Source of the DNA: JAKFEE01 sp036675815
GTDB lineage: Bacteria; Pseudomonadota; Alphaproteobacteria; Rhodospirillales; Magnetospirillaceae
DNA: 64,000 bases
Assembly: GCA_036675815.1 (NCBI GenBank)
Contig: JAKFEE010000021.1
Location: 62,001-126,000, forward strand
Direction of reading: 5' to 3'
The notes under the pieces are model-generated. The model searched no databases. It was not told the origin of the DNA and saw only the letters and a program-made list of their open reading frames with translations. Position 1 is the stretch's first letter, and each line of letters starts with the position of its first letter. The translations under genes and the position numbers were made by a program. Of the stretch, positions 45,577 to 54,254 are shown in pieces.

Positions 45577-46386
45577 ATGTCCATGTCCGAATCACAGCTT
45601 CCAGGCCATGACCTGGACATCGCCAAAATGCCCGGCCACTGGCTGCTCGCGCGCCTGGGCAAGCGGGTTCTGCGGCCGGGCGGGCTGAAGATGACCCAGC
45701 ACATGGTGCGCTCCCTCGGCATCGGCCGCGACGACGCGGTGGTCGAGTTTGCACCCGGCCTGGGTATGACCGCCAAACTCGTCCTGACCCATCAGCCGAG
45801 CAGCTATGTCGGGGTCGAGCGCGATCCCGATGCCGCGCGATGGGTGGGCCAGCACCTGCCATCACGCCCCAATGTGGAGGTGCGCGTCGGCACGAGCAGC
45901 AACACCGGCCTCGCCGACGGCAGCGCCTCGATCGTGCTCGGCGAGGCCATGCTCAGCATGCACACGACCGCGCAAAAGGCGGCCATCATTGGTGAAGCCT
46001 TCCGACTGCTGCGCCCGGGAGGCCGTTACGGCCTTCATGAAATGAGCGTGGTGCCGGACGACATAGCGCCAGACCTGAAGGCCGAGATCGAGCGCTCGCT
46101 ATCGAGCGCCATTCACGTCGGCGCCCGCCCGCTCGGCAAGGGCGAGTGGATCGACCTGCTCCATCAAGCCGGCTTCCATGTCGTGCATGTTCATGAACGG
46201 CCGATGGACCTGCTGCGCCCCGGTCGCCTGATCGAGGACGAGGGGTTGGCAGGCGCGCTGCGCTTCTTGAAGAACGTCCTGACCGATCGGCCGGCGCGGC
46301 GGCGCGTCATGGAGATGCGGCAGACGTTCGAACGCTACCGTGACAGCATGGGCGCCATTTGCCTCGTCGCCGAGCGACGCGACTGA
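45577..46386 (+). CDS. Class I SAM-dependent methyltransferase
   Basis: The 269-residue protein has the SAM-binding motif I in AVVEFAPGLGMTAKLVL, motif II-like YVGVERDPDAARWV and post-motif LLRPGGRYGLHEMSV. ATG at 45577 follows GGGAGAGG. It lies 94 bases after the TonB receptor on the same strand. It could modify a chelator or the transported ligand; the substrate is not predictable. It does not resemble rRNA or ubiquinone methyltransferases closely. Confidence 0.82.
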   Translation: MSMSESQLPGHDLDIAKMPGHWLLARLGKRVLRPGGLKMTQHMVRSLGIGRDDAVVEFAPGLGMTAKLVLTHQPSSYVGVERDPDAARWVGQHLPSRPNVEVRVGTSSNTGLADGSASIVLGEAMLSMHTTAQKAAIIGEAFRLLRPGGRYGLHEMSVVPDDIAPDLKAEIERSLSSAIHVGARPLGKGEWIDLLHQAGFHVVHVHERPMDLLRPGRLIEDEGLAGALRFLKNVLTDRPARRRVMEMRQTFERYRDSMGAICLVAERRD

Positions 46387-46412
46387 CCATCCCCGGGGCG
46401 GAATCGACGTAT

Positions 46413-47339
46413 CTATTTCGCCCCGGCGTGCTCGCGCCGATAGTCGGCCGGATTTCGGCCGAAGTGATTGCGGAACGCCGTGGCGAAGCGACTCGGATTG
46501 TGGAAGCCGACCTCGAGGGCGACGTCGGTGATGTTGAGCGAGCCGTGGATCAACAGATCGCGGGCGGCCTCGAGGCGCTTGATCCGGGAATAGCGGCCGA
46601 TGCTCTGGCCGAAGATGACTTTGAACAGCCGTTTCAGATCGCATTCGTTGATGGCCGCCAAGCGCGCCAGTTCGGTGATCGTGGGGGGGCTGTCGTATCT
46701 GCGCTCGATGATCGCCGCCGCACGATAGATCTTGCCGGCGACGTCGGGGCGAATCGGCAGGGCGGCGCGCGCGGCGGTGCTGGTAACCTGCTGCACCCAG
46801 CTCAACAGGCGCAGGATCGTCGCCTCATGATGGAGGACGTGGCCGTCGGCAACGGCATCGATCAGCGCGCGTGCGAGGGCCGCGGCATCATCGTCGAGTC
46901 GCACCGTGGCGGGCTCGCCGGCCGCCGTCGAGATGGTGTCATCATGCCGCAGGCGCAGGACGGGGCATTGGCCGCCGCACGGGCACGCCGCGCACCAGCC
47001 GTCGGGCAGGAAGATCGCTACGCCGAGATTGGATGCCTCGCGCCGGGTCCATCGCCGCTCGATCACCTCGAAATCGACGACCCGCAGCGTTCCCGGCTGC
47101 ACCGCGATGCAGCGGCCAGCGCCATGTACGAGGAGCTCTCCCGTCAGCACGATGCAGAGCCATACGCCAGCATCATCGCCACACGTCGCCTCGACAGCCG
47201 AATCGGCGTCGTCGCCAGCCACCACATAGCGGAGGCCGTTGCGCAGCACCACACACCCGAGGGGCGATGGTGCCCGCCCCGCCCCCGCCATCTCGGTGAC
47301 GGCGCCATGACACGGCGCGTGGACAGGGGTGCCCCTCAC
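46413..47339 (-). CDS. AraC-family regulator with cysteine-rich segment
   Basis: The 308-residue protein has a C-terminal double HTH (about 200-302: ITELARLAAINECDLKRLFK and LNITDVALEVGFHNPSRFAT). An N-terminal cupin-like region carries WCAACPCGGQCPVL near residues 115-130, a cluster of four cysteines that could bind a metal or sense redox state. The start may be GTG 47339, directly after the nnrS stop, or ATG 47292. It ends the binding-protein/ABC/nnrS operon. AraC regulators such as PchR and YbtA control siderophore receptors, which fits the locus. Confidence 0.85.
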   Translation of the reverse strand: MRGTPVHAPCHGAVTEMAGAGRAPSPLGCVVLRNGLRYVVAGDDADSAVEATCGDDAGVWLCIVLTGELLVHGAGRCIAVQPGTLRVVDFEVIERRWTRREASNLGVAIFLPDGWCAACPCGGQCPVLRLRHDDTISTAAGEPATVRLDDDAAALARALIDAVADGHVLHHEATILRLLSWVQQVTSTAARAALPIRPDVAGKIYRAAAIIERRYDSPPTITELARLAAINECDLKRLFKVIFGQSIGRYSRIKRLEAARDLLIHGSLNITDVALEVGFHNPSRFATAFRNHFGRNPADYRREHAGAK

Positions 47340-48557
47340 CTACCCCTCCTTGCCGTCGATCCGCGGCCTGAGAAGCTTGGGCGTGAAGCAGATGCCATAG
47401 GCACCGAGCGCGGCGACGAACAGCACCGACGACAGGCCCAGGCCGACCGGCCCGTAGAGATCGGGCGCCAGGATCGGCGTGAGGCTGCGCGCAAGAGCGG
47501 CGCCGTTCATCAGCACGAAGGCTGCCGCGCCCAGCGGCGGCACCAGGAGATCGTGCCCGGTATGGCGCATGCCGGCGATGACGAACACGGCCAGGATCGC
47601 CGAGCCCATGGCGCCGGTGGTCAACGCATGCCGGCCCGCCGACTCGGCCACCAGGTCGAAGCAATGATGCAGGCCGATCAGGGCGAGTCCGACGGCGATC
47701 CACCAATATGCGGCGTAGAGGATCAGCACATAGGGCCTGAACAACGCCCGGCCGACATGCCAGTCGGTGAGGCGGTCGAACTGCGCCGCCGCCGCGGCGA
47801 GCGCGACCCAGCCGGCCACCGCGGTGCCCGGCGCTGCGAACTCGACGGCGGCATACACGGCAACCGTCAGCCAAGCCATGGTGTTGCGGGCCGGATTGGG
47901 GCGGAAGCGCTTGGCCTCGCCGATCTCGTCGAGCGCGGCGTTGATGACGACGATGCTGATGCGGCTGACCGTGAGCACGATGAGCAGCACGAACAGCATG
48001 ACGACGGCATCGAAGCCGCGCGCCGGTGCGCCAGCCTCGGCCGTGATCCATCCCCAATGCACCAGGGCCTGTGACGCCAGCATGAACGTCAGGACCAGCG
48101 GAAACGCCCGGTGACGCCGCGAGCGGTCGGCAAAGACCGGCCCCGTGAGCCACGCCAGCAGCAGGGCCAGGAAGCCGAGACTGGTGCCGGCGACCAGCCA
48201 TCCCGGCAGCCATGCCGCGCACCACATCGCCACCCGGCCCGCCAGCCACACCGCCACCAGGGCGACGAGGCGACCGCGAACCACCGGTGCACTGTTGGTC
48301 CAGCTTGGCGCCGCCGTAAGGATGAAGCCGGCCAGGGCGGCACCGACGAAACCGAACAGCATTTCGTGGGCGTGCCACTCCCACGCGGGCATCGGCAGCG
48401 GCAGATACGAGCCGGTCAGGGCAAACCAGGCCCAGGCCATCGTCATCAGTATCCCGTAGCCGCTCGCCAGCAGAAAGAAGGGACGAAAGGCATAGGCCCA
48501 GACGGTGGCGCGGCAAAAGGCGGGGGCGGCGCCTTCGACCGGGCATTTGGCAGTCAT
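47340..48557 (-). CDS. nnrS: NnrS family membrane protein
   Basis: The 405-residue polytopic protein (about 12 helices) carries the NnrS signature FRPFFLLASGYGILM and WEWHAHEMLFGFVGAALAGF. Characterised NnrS binds haem and copper and protects against nitrosative stress. Here there are no denitrification genes nearby. It overlaps the ABC ATPase stop by four bases, so it works or at least is expressed with that importer. A role in metal or haem traffic is an inference from context. Confidence 0.9.
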   Translation of the reverse strand: MTAKCPVEGAAPAFCRATVWAYAFRPFFLLASGYGILMTMAWAWFALTGSYLPLPMPAWEWHAHEMLFGFVGAALAGFILTAAPSWTNSAPVVRGRLVALVAVWLAGRVAMWCAAWLPGWLVAGTSLGFLALLLAWLTGPVFADRSRRHRAFPLVLTFMLASQALVHWGWITAEAGAPARGFDAVVMLFVLLIVLTVSRISIVVINAALDEIGEAKRFRPNPARNTMAWLTVAVYAAVEFAAPGTAVAGWVALAAAAAQFDRLTDWHVGRALFRPYVLILYAAYWWIAVGLALIGLHHCFDLVAESAGRHALTTGAMGSAILAVFVIAGMRHTGHDLLVPPLGAAAFVLMNGAALARSLTPILAPDLYGPVGLGLSSVLFVAALGAYGICFTPKLLRPRIDGKEG

Positions 48558-49291
48558 TGATCCTCCGTGACGGCGCGAAAGGCGTCCGCAACCGCGGGGT
48601 CGCGCAGCAGGTCGGCAACCGTTTCATAGATGAAGCCGTCGTCCCGCTCGCCACGGGCTCGTCGCAGGCGCAGCGACCGCACCAGCCGGCCGGGCGCCGG
48701 CGCGAGAACCGCGACGTCGTCGCTGAGCCGCACGGCTTCGGCAAGATCGTGGGTGATGAACACGGCGGCGAGGCCGCGCCCCTCGATTTCCCGAATGAGC
48801 AGATCCTGCAGTTCGCGGCGCAAACCGACATCGAGCGCACTGAACGGCTCGTCGAGCAACAAAAGGTCGGGCTCCACCGCCAGGGCGCGGGCCAGCGCGA
48901 TGCGCTGGCGCATGCCGCCGCTCAGCTCGTGCGGAAATTTGTCGAGATCGCTGCCGTCGAGCCCCATGCGCCGCGCCAAGGCATGGGCCACGTTGCGCCG
49001 CTCGCCCGCAGCCATCCCGCTTGCCTTGAGCCCGAAGGTGATGTTGTCGCCGGCGCGCCGCCATGGCAGCAGGCGCGGTTCCTGAAAGACGAAGGCGGTG
49101 CGCCGGAAGCCGTTTTCGATGGCGCCCTCGCTGGGCTCGATCAGCCCGCCGGCCATGTGCAGCAGCGTCGTCTTGCCGCAGCCCGACGGGCCGACGAGGC
49201 TCAGCACCTGCCCCGCGGTCACCGCCAGATCGATGCCCGCCACCGCCGTCTTCGGCCCGTAGCTGTGGCCGGCGTCGGTCCAGACGAGCAT
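48554..49291 (-). CDS. NitT/TauT-type ABC transporter ATPase
   Basis: The 245-residue ATPase has Walker A GPSGCGKTT, signature LSGGMRQR, Walker B LLLLDEPFSALD and the switch histidine in FITHDLAEA. This is the NrtD/SsuB/TauB subgroup. ATG at 49291 overlaps the permease stop by one base. Confidence 0.92.
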   Translation of the reverse strand: MLVWTDAGHSYGPKTAVAGIDLAVTAGQVLSLVGPSGCGKTTLLHMAGGLIEPSEGAIENGFRRTAFVFQEPRLLPWRRAGDNITFGLKASGMAAGERRNVAHALARRMGLDGSDLDKFPHELSGGMRQRIALARALAVEPDLLLLDEPFSALDVGLRRELQDLLIREIEGRGLAAVFITHDLAEAVRLSDDVAVLAPAPGRLVRSLRLRRARGERDDGFIYETVADLLRDPAVADAFRAVTEDQ

Positions 49292-50100
49292 CAGGCGCTC
49301 CCGCCTTGCATGGCGCCACGCGCCGAAAGCGGCGCCCGCCAGCGTTCGACGCGGCGCTTGATCGGATGCAGCAGCAGATATTCGACGGCGAGCAGCAGGG
49401 CCACCACCGCCAGCGCCCAGCCCATGGCCTCGGCCGTGTCGAGGTTGACGCGAGAGACGGCCAGCTCGGAGCCGATGCCGCTGCTGCTGCCCAGCAACTC
49501 GGCCATCACCGTCACCTTCCAGGCGCTGCCCAGCGCCGTCACCCACGCCGGAAACAGGTAGGAGAGGATGTGCGGCACATGCACGTCCCACAGCATCAGC
49601 CAGCCGGAGGCGCCGAATGAGCGCGCCATGTCCTCCAGCCCGCGGTCCAGTGTGCGGGCACCTTCCACCGCCCCGGCGAAGGCGATGGGGAAGGTGGTGA
49701 CGATGACGGTAAAGACGGGCGCCATGCCGCCGGAGCCGAACCACAACAGCGCCAACACGATCCAGGCGATCGGCGGGACGCCGAGCAGGACGGTCACCAC
49801 CGGCCGCACGGCTCGCGCCGCGGCCACCGACAACCCGGCGGCGATGCCAAGCACGCTGCCGACCAGCCCAGCCAACACGAATCCGGCGAGCGCCCGGCCG
49901 GCCGTGGCCACCACCGCCGGAGCGGCACGCCCATCATCGATCATGCGCAGCAGCGCCGCCGCCGATTCCGCCGGCGACGGCAGGATGAACGAGCCGTAGA
50001 GGTCATGGCCCAACTGCCATACCGCGACGAGAAGCAGAAGCCCGGTGGCCGTGCCCCAGACTTCCCATAGATAACCCAGCAGGCTGCTCGCGAGACGCAT
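49291..50100 (-). CDS. NitT/TauT-type ABC transporter permease
   Basis: The 269-residue permease has about six helices and the BPD_transp_1 coupling region EGARTLDRGLEDMARSFGAS. SsuC/TauC/NrtB-like permeases pair with THI5-like binding proteins. It starts 3 bases after the binding-protein gene. Confidence 0.9.
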   Translation of the reverse strand: MRLASSLLGYLWEVWGTATGLLLLVAVWQLGHDLYGSFILPSPAESAAALLRMIDDGRAAPAVVATAGRALAGFVLAGLVGSVLGIAAGLSVAAARAVRPVVTVLLGVPPIAWIVLALLWFGSGGMAPVFTVIVTTFPIAFAGAVEGARTLDRGLEDMARSFGASGWLMLWDVHVPHILSYLFPAWVTALGSAWKVTVMAELLGSSSGIGSELAVSRVNLDTAEAMGWALAVVALLLAVEYLLLHPIKRRVERWRAPLSARGAMQGGSA

Positions 50101-50103
50101 GTA

Positions 50104-51102
50104 TCAGCCGAGATAGAATGCGCCGTCGGGCAGCTTGCCGCCGATGATGGCGGGGCTGTCCGCGGCCAGCGTCGAGAAGAAGAATTCGAGCTCTTCCCGA
50201 GCCTCCTTCGCCGCTGTTGCGGCAAGGTTGGAGGTGGCGATCGATTTCTCGACGATCGGCGCCATGAGCCCCATGTGCTCGGCGCCCATTCTGGCCGCGC
50301 TCGCCGGATTGTCGACGATCCATTGACGGGCGCTCAGCAAGCCCTGCTGAAGGGCCGCCAGCACCTCGGGCTTGCTCGCGACCTCGGCGGTCACGGCCAA
50401 TCCGACCTGTGGAATGCGCGGGCTGCGACCGGTAACCCGGGCCCATTCCTGCTGGATGTCGATGGCTCGGCGGATGGGAAGCCCGTCCCGCGCACCCCGC
50501 ACCACCGCCGCCGTCGCCGCCGGCTCCGAGACCAAAGCGGCATCGACGCGGCCGGCAAACAGCAACTGGATCGCCTCGATCGAGTTGCTGACGTATTGGA
50601 CGTCCACGTTCTCGCCGATATTCAGCCCGTTCTTCGGTCCGAGAAAGCGCAACAGCAGGTCCGGCATGTCGTTCTTGAGGGCGACGGCGAACTTCTTGCC
50701 GGCGAGATCGGCCAAGGAACGGATGTTGGGATCGCGCGCCACCACGTAGAGCAGCCCCCACGACAACACCGACAGCATGCGGACCGGCAGGCCGCGGTTG
50801 TACATGTTTGCCGCAGTATAGCTGGGGACGGCGGTAATGGCCATGTTGCCCGAGGCCATGCCCGCGCGCATCTCGTCCGGCGTTTTCCAGGTACGGAATT
50901 CGACGCGGCCCAGGCGAGCGGGCGTCGCCTCGTCCTGCGCCAGGCGGGCCAGCATCAGCGACGGCGATGCCGGCGGCCCATAGATCGTCAGGACGGGCTC
51001 GGCCGCCAAAGCCCGTTTCGGCAGGAGCGCCGGCGCCACCGCAAGTGTCGCCAGAGCCGAAAGGCCGGTGGTGAGGGCATCGCGGCGGCTGTATCGGGTC
51101 AT
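50104..51102 (-). CDS. Tat-exported NitT/TauT-like ABC substrate-binding protein
   Basis: The 332-residue protein starts MTRYSRRDALTTGLSAL, a twin-arginine signal. Its mature part has a type II periplasmic-binding fold (VLTIYGPPASPSLMLARLAQ and LFAGRVDAALVSEPAATAAV), as in SsuA, NrtA and Thi5-like proteins. ATG at 51102 follows AGGAAA. Classical substrates are nitrate, sulfonates or pyrimidines. The TonB receptor and fez-like neighbours suggest a larger metal-containing ligand instead. A CGCATTTGC box lies 40 bases upstream. Confidence 0.87.
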   Translation of the reverse strand: MTRYSRRDALTTGLSALATLAVAPALLPKRALAAEPVLTIYGPPASPSLMLARLAQDEATPARLGRVEFRTWKTPDEMRAGMASGNMAITAVPSYTAANMYNRGLPVRMLSVLSWGLLYVVARDPNIRSLADLAGKKFAVALKNDMPDLLLRFLGPKNGLNIGENVDVQYVSNSIEAIQLLFAGRVDAALVSEPAATAAVVRGARDGLPIRRAIDIQQEWARVTGRSPRIPQVGLAVTAEVASKPEVLAALQQGLLSARQWIVDNPASAARMGAEHMGLMAPIVEKSIATSNLAATAAKEAREELEFFFSTLAADSPAIIGGKLPDGAFYLG

Positions 51103-51137
51103 GGTGATTTCCTTTACGGCGGCGTCGCTTTGAATAA

Positions 51138-51152
51138 TGCAACGCATTTGCA
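51138..51152. promoter_or_regulatory. Inverted repeat TGCAA-N5-TTGCA upstream of the binding-protein operon
   Basis: TGCAACGCATTTGCA is a perfect five-base inverted repeat containing CGCATTTGC at 51143-51151. It is surrounded by AT-rich bases and lies 36 bases before the minus-strand start. The palindrome resembles alphaproteobacterial Fur-family sites; the assignment is inference. Confidence 0.55.
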
Positions 51153-51347
51153 CAAAACGTTGCCTCATCATGCCCAAAAGCGGCATGACGTTGGTCAAGC
51201 AGCGAAAATACTTGGTGAAGCCATCATCGGGACGCGAAGCGGTGGGCAACGGCCCGCCGCCCACCGGGCCTCGATCGAGCGGCCGGGGCGGCAGCGGATG
51301 ATCACGTCACCCGTTGCGGCCCAGGCCCGTTCCTGCGGCCGCGCGGC

Positions 51348-51725
51348 TCAGCGCATCCGCCGCCCGATCAGGGCGCTGACTCCCTGATTGATCGAGCGCT
51401 CGAGCACGGCGGTGAACAGGCTGCGGCCGAACATGGTTCCTGCTTGCGCAACGAGCCCGCCGCCAATCCGCGGCATCGGTGCGTGACGCCCACCGACGGC
51501 AAGGCAGCCGGCTTTGCGCAAGCAGGCCGTCACTTCCTCGAACGCCACCACATTCTCGTCATAGGCGACCACCAACGAGGCGGCTGCCCGGTTGACTTCG
51601 ACGCTGCGGACTCCCGCCAACGCCAGCAGCGCTTGACGGGCCGATTCGGCGCGGGCCTTGTCACACTTGACCAAGGGGAGACGAAATCTGGCGCGGCCCG
51701 GAATGTGGTGTACGCAACGGCCCAT
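51348..51725 (-). CDS. HMA-like small protein with Arg-rich motif (fez operon, gene 5)
   Basis: The 125-residue protein begins MGRCVHHIPGRARFRLPLVK. The following part predicts a ferredoxin-like HMA fold (ALLALAGVRSVEVNRAAASL and VVAYDENVVAFEEVTACLRK), but with HHIPGRARFR where metal chaperones carry CxxC. The C-terminal third (LFTAVLERSINQGVSALIGR) is hydrophobic or amphipathic. It lies 57 bases downstream of the P1B ATPase. The same motif occurs in the ATPase and in the first gene of the operon. A FezC-like role in ferrosomes is my inference. Confidence 0.72.
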   Translation of the reverse strand: MGRCVHHIPGRARFRLPLVKCDKARAESARQALLALAGVRSVEVNRAAASLVVAYDENVVAFEEVTACLRKAGCLAVGGRHAPMPRIGGGLVAQAGTMFGRSLFTAVLERSINQGVSALIGRRMR

Positions 51726-51782
51726 AGCAAAACTCCAGCGGCGATCTCAGCCTCAGCATTAAGAATGAGTCGCATCATCATG

Positions 51783-53975
51783 TCAATGGGCGCGTAGATA
51801 CCTCACATTCGCAGGCGCTTCCTCCTCGACCGCAATCTCGGCCGCCGCCTCCCGCGGGGCGGCCACGGCCTGCCGGGCCGGCAATGCCTTCCCCACCCCG
51901 GCCAGTCCGCGCAGCAACACGCCGATGGTCGTCCCGTTATGCAGGAAGGCGGTGAGGAGCGGCCGCGACAGCCCAAGCGAGGCGGCCAGAAATAGCAACG
52001 AGTTCACGCCGACGGCGATGCGGAAGTTCGAGCGGATCAGCGCCATTCCCCGCATCGCCAGATCGCGGGCCTCGGCCACCGCGTCGAGGCGGTCCTCGAC
52101 CAGCACGATGTCGGCGGTGGCCCGGGCGAGATCGGCGCCGTGTGGCATGGCGATGCCGACGTCGGCGGCGATGAGCGCGGGCGCGTCGTTGACACCGTCG
52201 CCGACGAAGGCGACCTTGCGGCCGCGCGCCTGCAGCTCCGTCACGATATCGGCCTTCGCTTCCGGCGGCTGCTCGGCGAAGACCTCATCAACCCCCAGCG
52301 CCTTGCCCAGGGCGAGCGCCTTGGCCCGGCGATCACCGGTGATGATCACTAGTCTGCCGATTCCGAGGCGGCGCAGGGCGGTCAACGTGGTCGCTGCCTC
52401 GTCGCGCAGGCGATCGCGCAGCGCCACGATGCCGATCAGCTGCCCGGCCAGTCCGACGAACAGCAGATTCTTGCCCTCGGCCTCGAGTCGCTCCACGGTG
52501 TCCGCCTGCCCCGCGCACGCGACACCCTCGTGCTCCTCGAGGAAATGACGGCTGCCGATGACGACACGATGGCCGTCGACCTCGCTGATCAGCCCGTGGG
52601 CGACGATGAACTCCACCTCTTCATGCGACACGTGCCCCAGGCGGCGCTCGCGCGCGGCACTGACCACGGCGTCGGCCACCGGGTGGATCGAATGCTCCTC
52701 GATGGACGCGATGAGCGCCAGCAGCCGCCGCTCGGGCCAGCTCTCGCGCGCCAGGGCGACGATGTCGGTGACGTCGAGTTGGCCATGGGTCAGGGTTCCG
52801 GTCTTGTCGAACACCACGGTGTCGCACTCGGCGAGGCGCTCGAGCGCGTGACCGCCCTTGATCAGGATGCCGCGATGCGCCCCCTGATACATGGTCGCCT
52901 TGATCGCCACCGGCGTGCCCAGCTTGAGGGCGCAGGAATAGTCGACCAGGAACACCGAGGCCATCCGGGTGATGTCGCGCGTCAGCAGCCAGATGACGCC
53001 GCCCAGGCCCAGGGTGAGCTTCACCCGGGCGTCGGCAAAACGATCCGTGGTCTCCTGGATGGCCGAGCGCTGGTTCAGCGATTCCTTGAGGAAACGGGTG
53101 ATGCGGGCGGTGGTGGTGTCGTCGCCGACCGCCACGGCGCGGATGCGCAGACGCCCCTCCTCGACCACCGATCCCGACAGCACGCGGTCGCCGGCCTCCC
53201 TGGCCGCGGGAACGAACTCGCCGGAGATGGCGGCCTCGTTGACCTGCGCGGCGCCCGATACGACTTGCCCGTCGACCGCGATCATCTCGCCGGGGCCGAC
53301 CACGACGATGTCGCCACGCTTGACCACGTCGAGGCCGACCTCGACCAGTTCGCGGCCATGCTCGATCCACACGCGCTGCGGTTGCGGCTTCAGTAGCTGG
53401 CGCAGGAGATCGTCGGAGGAGCGGCGGGTCGAGGCCTCGAGATGCTCGCCCAGATTGAGCAGGAAATAGGTGATCAGGGCGGTTGTCATGTCGCCCTTGG
53501 CGGCCGATGCCCCGAGCGCCACCGCGTCGAGGACCTCGACCCTGACGCCGCGCCGCGCCAGCGTCGTCGCCCCCGCCGCCAGGGCCGGGGCCAGGGTGAG
53601 CCAGCCGACGGCCGAACGAACGACCGGCGGCAGCAGCGGGCCGGCGGCAGCGGCCAAGCCGATCGCGGCCAGCCTGATCAGGTGGCCATCACCATCGGAC
53701 GCCGCGGCTCGGGGAAGGTCGGCCCAGGCAAGTGTCGCCAAACGCCGCAGAACCGAGCGCCGTACGCGGGTCTTGCCGTCGTAGGTGACGACGACGGAGC
53801 AGGCGCGCGGATTGACCCGCGCACTGGTCACTCCCGGCAGCGCCTCGATCAGCCCGGCGAGGGCGACGGAATCCACGTCCGGGCGCCGGAACAGGTGCGG
53901 CGCCCGGACGCGAAGTCGGCAGGGAAGCTCATGGACGACCTGAGGAACCTGCTGCCGTGGGCCGCGCGACGACAT
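51783..53975 (-). CDS. fezB: P1B-type ATPase of the ferrosome-associated (P1B-6, FezB-like) kind
   Basis: The 730-residue heavy-metal P-type ATPase has an N-terminal HMA-like domain with H15-ELPCRLRVR24 instead of CxxC. The actuator segment NEAAISGEFVPA and phosphorylation site D390-KTGT are present, with IEEHSIHP (HP motif) and VGDGVNDAPAL. In the metal-binding helix, where Cu and Zn pumps have CPC, it reads VDYSCALKLGTP (Y346-SCALKL352). This SCA type is what I recall for P1B-6 ATPases found in ferrosome operons (FezB), thought to move iron into a membrane compartment. The stop of the preceding small gene overlaps its ATG. Copper or zinc export is unlikely given the motif. Confidence 0.8.
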   Translation of the reverse strand: MSSRGPRQQVPQVVHELPCRLRVRAPHLFRRPDVDSVALAGLIEALPGVTSARVNPRACSVVVTYDGKTRVRRSVLRRLATLAWADLPRAAASDGDGHLIRLAAIGLAAAAGPLLPPVVRSAVGWLTLAPALAAGATTLARRGVRVEVLDAVALGASAAKGDMTTALITYFLLNLGEHLEASTRRSSDDLLRQLLKPQPQRVWIEHGRELVEVGLDVVKRGDIVVVGPGEMIAVDGQVVSGAAQVNEAAISGEFVPAAREAGDRVLSGSVVEEGRLRIRAVAVGDDTTTARITRFLKESLNQRSAIQETTDRFADARVKLTLGLGGVIWLLTRDITRMASVFLVDYSCALKLGTPVAIKATMYQGAHRGILIKGGHALERLAECDTVVFDKTGTLTHGQLDVTDIVALARESWPERRLLALIASIEEHSIHPVADAVVSAARERRLGHVSHEEVEFIVAHGLISEVDGHRVVIGSRHFLEEHEGVACAGQADTVERLEAEGKNLLFVGLAGQLIGIVALRDRLRDEAATTLTALRRLGIGRLVIITGDRRAKALALGKALGVDEVFAEQPPEAKADIVTELQARGRKVAFVGDGVNDAPALIAADVGIAMPHGADLARATADIVLVEDRLDAVAEARDLAMRGMALIRSNFRIAVGVNSLLFLAASLGLSRPLLTAFLHNGTTIGVLLRGLAGVGKALPARQAVAAPREAAAEIAVEEEAPANVRYLRAH

Positions 53976-54223
53976 CAGGCGGCAGGGCCTTCCTCTTCCA
54001 TTTCCGCGGCCATCTCGGCCTCGGCGTCACGATAGCGCTCGCGCATTTCCTCGACGCCGCCCTGCACGGAGCCGATGACGCGGGCGACGCCGCGTATCAG
54101 CGCCTTCTGCACGGTTTCGTTGGTCAGCAGGTAGGTCACGGCGGCGCCGATGACCATCCCCTGCAGATAAGGGCTGCCCAAGGCGCTGCCGCGGCCGAGC
54201 GCCGTCAACGAATGATCTTTCAT
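53975..54223 (-). CDS. Small Gly-rich membrane protein (fez operon, gene 3)
   Basis: The 82-residue protein has one hydrophobic stretch (about 18-34, YLQGMVIGAAVTYLLTN). A basic amphipathic segment follows (KALIRGVARVIGSVQGG), then a highly charged tail (EEMRERYRDAEAEMAAEMEE). The ATG at 54223 follows GAGGAGA. It overlaps the P1B ATPase start. No family is recognised; the layout of short membrane anchor and acidic tail resembles small organelle-associated proteins. Confidence 0.7.
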   Translation of the reverse strand: MKDHSLTALGRGSALGSPYLQGMVIGAAVTYLLTNETVQKALIRGVARVIGSVQGGVEEMRERYRDAEAEMAAEMEEEGPAA

Positions 54224-54254
54224 GTCGTCTGTCTCCTCTCTCCTGGGATGGTGA

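Noticed and set aside
47340..48557. Denitrification island based on nnrS
   Set aside because: No nir, nor, nos or NO-responsive regulator gene is nearby; nnrS is embedded in an ABC importer operon.
51783..53975. Copper or zinc efflux P1B ATPase
   Set aside because: The CPC or CPH motif is absent (YSCALKL instead), the N-terminal HMA lacks CxxC, and no copper or zinc resistance genes are adjacent.
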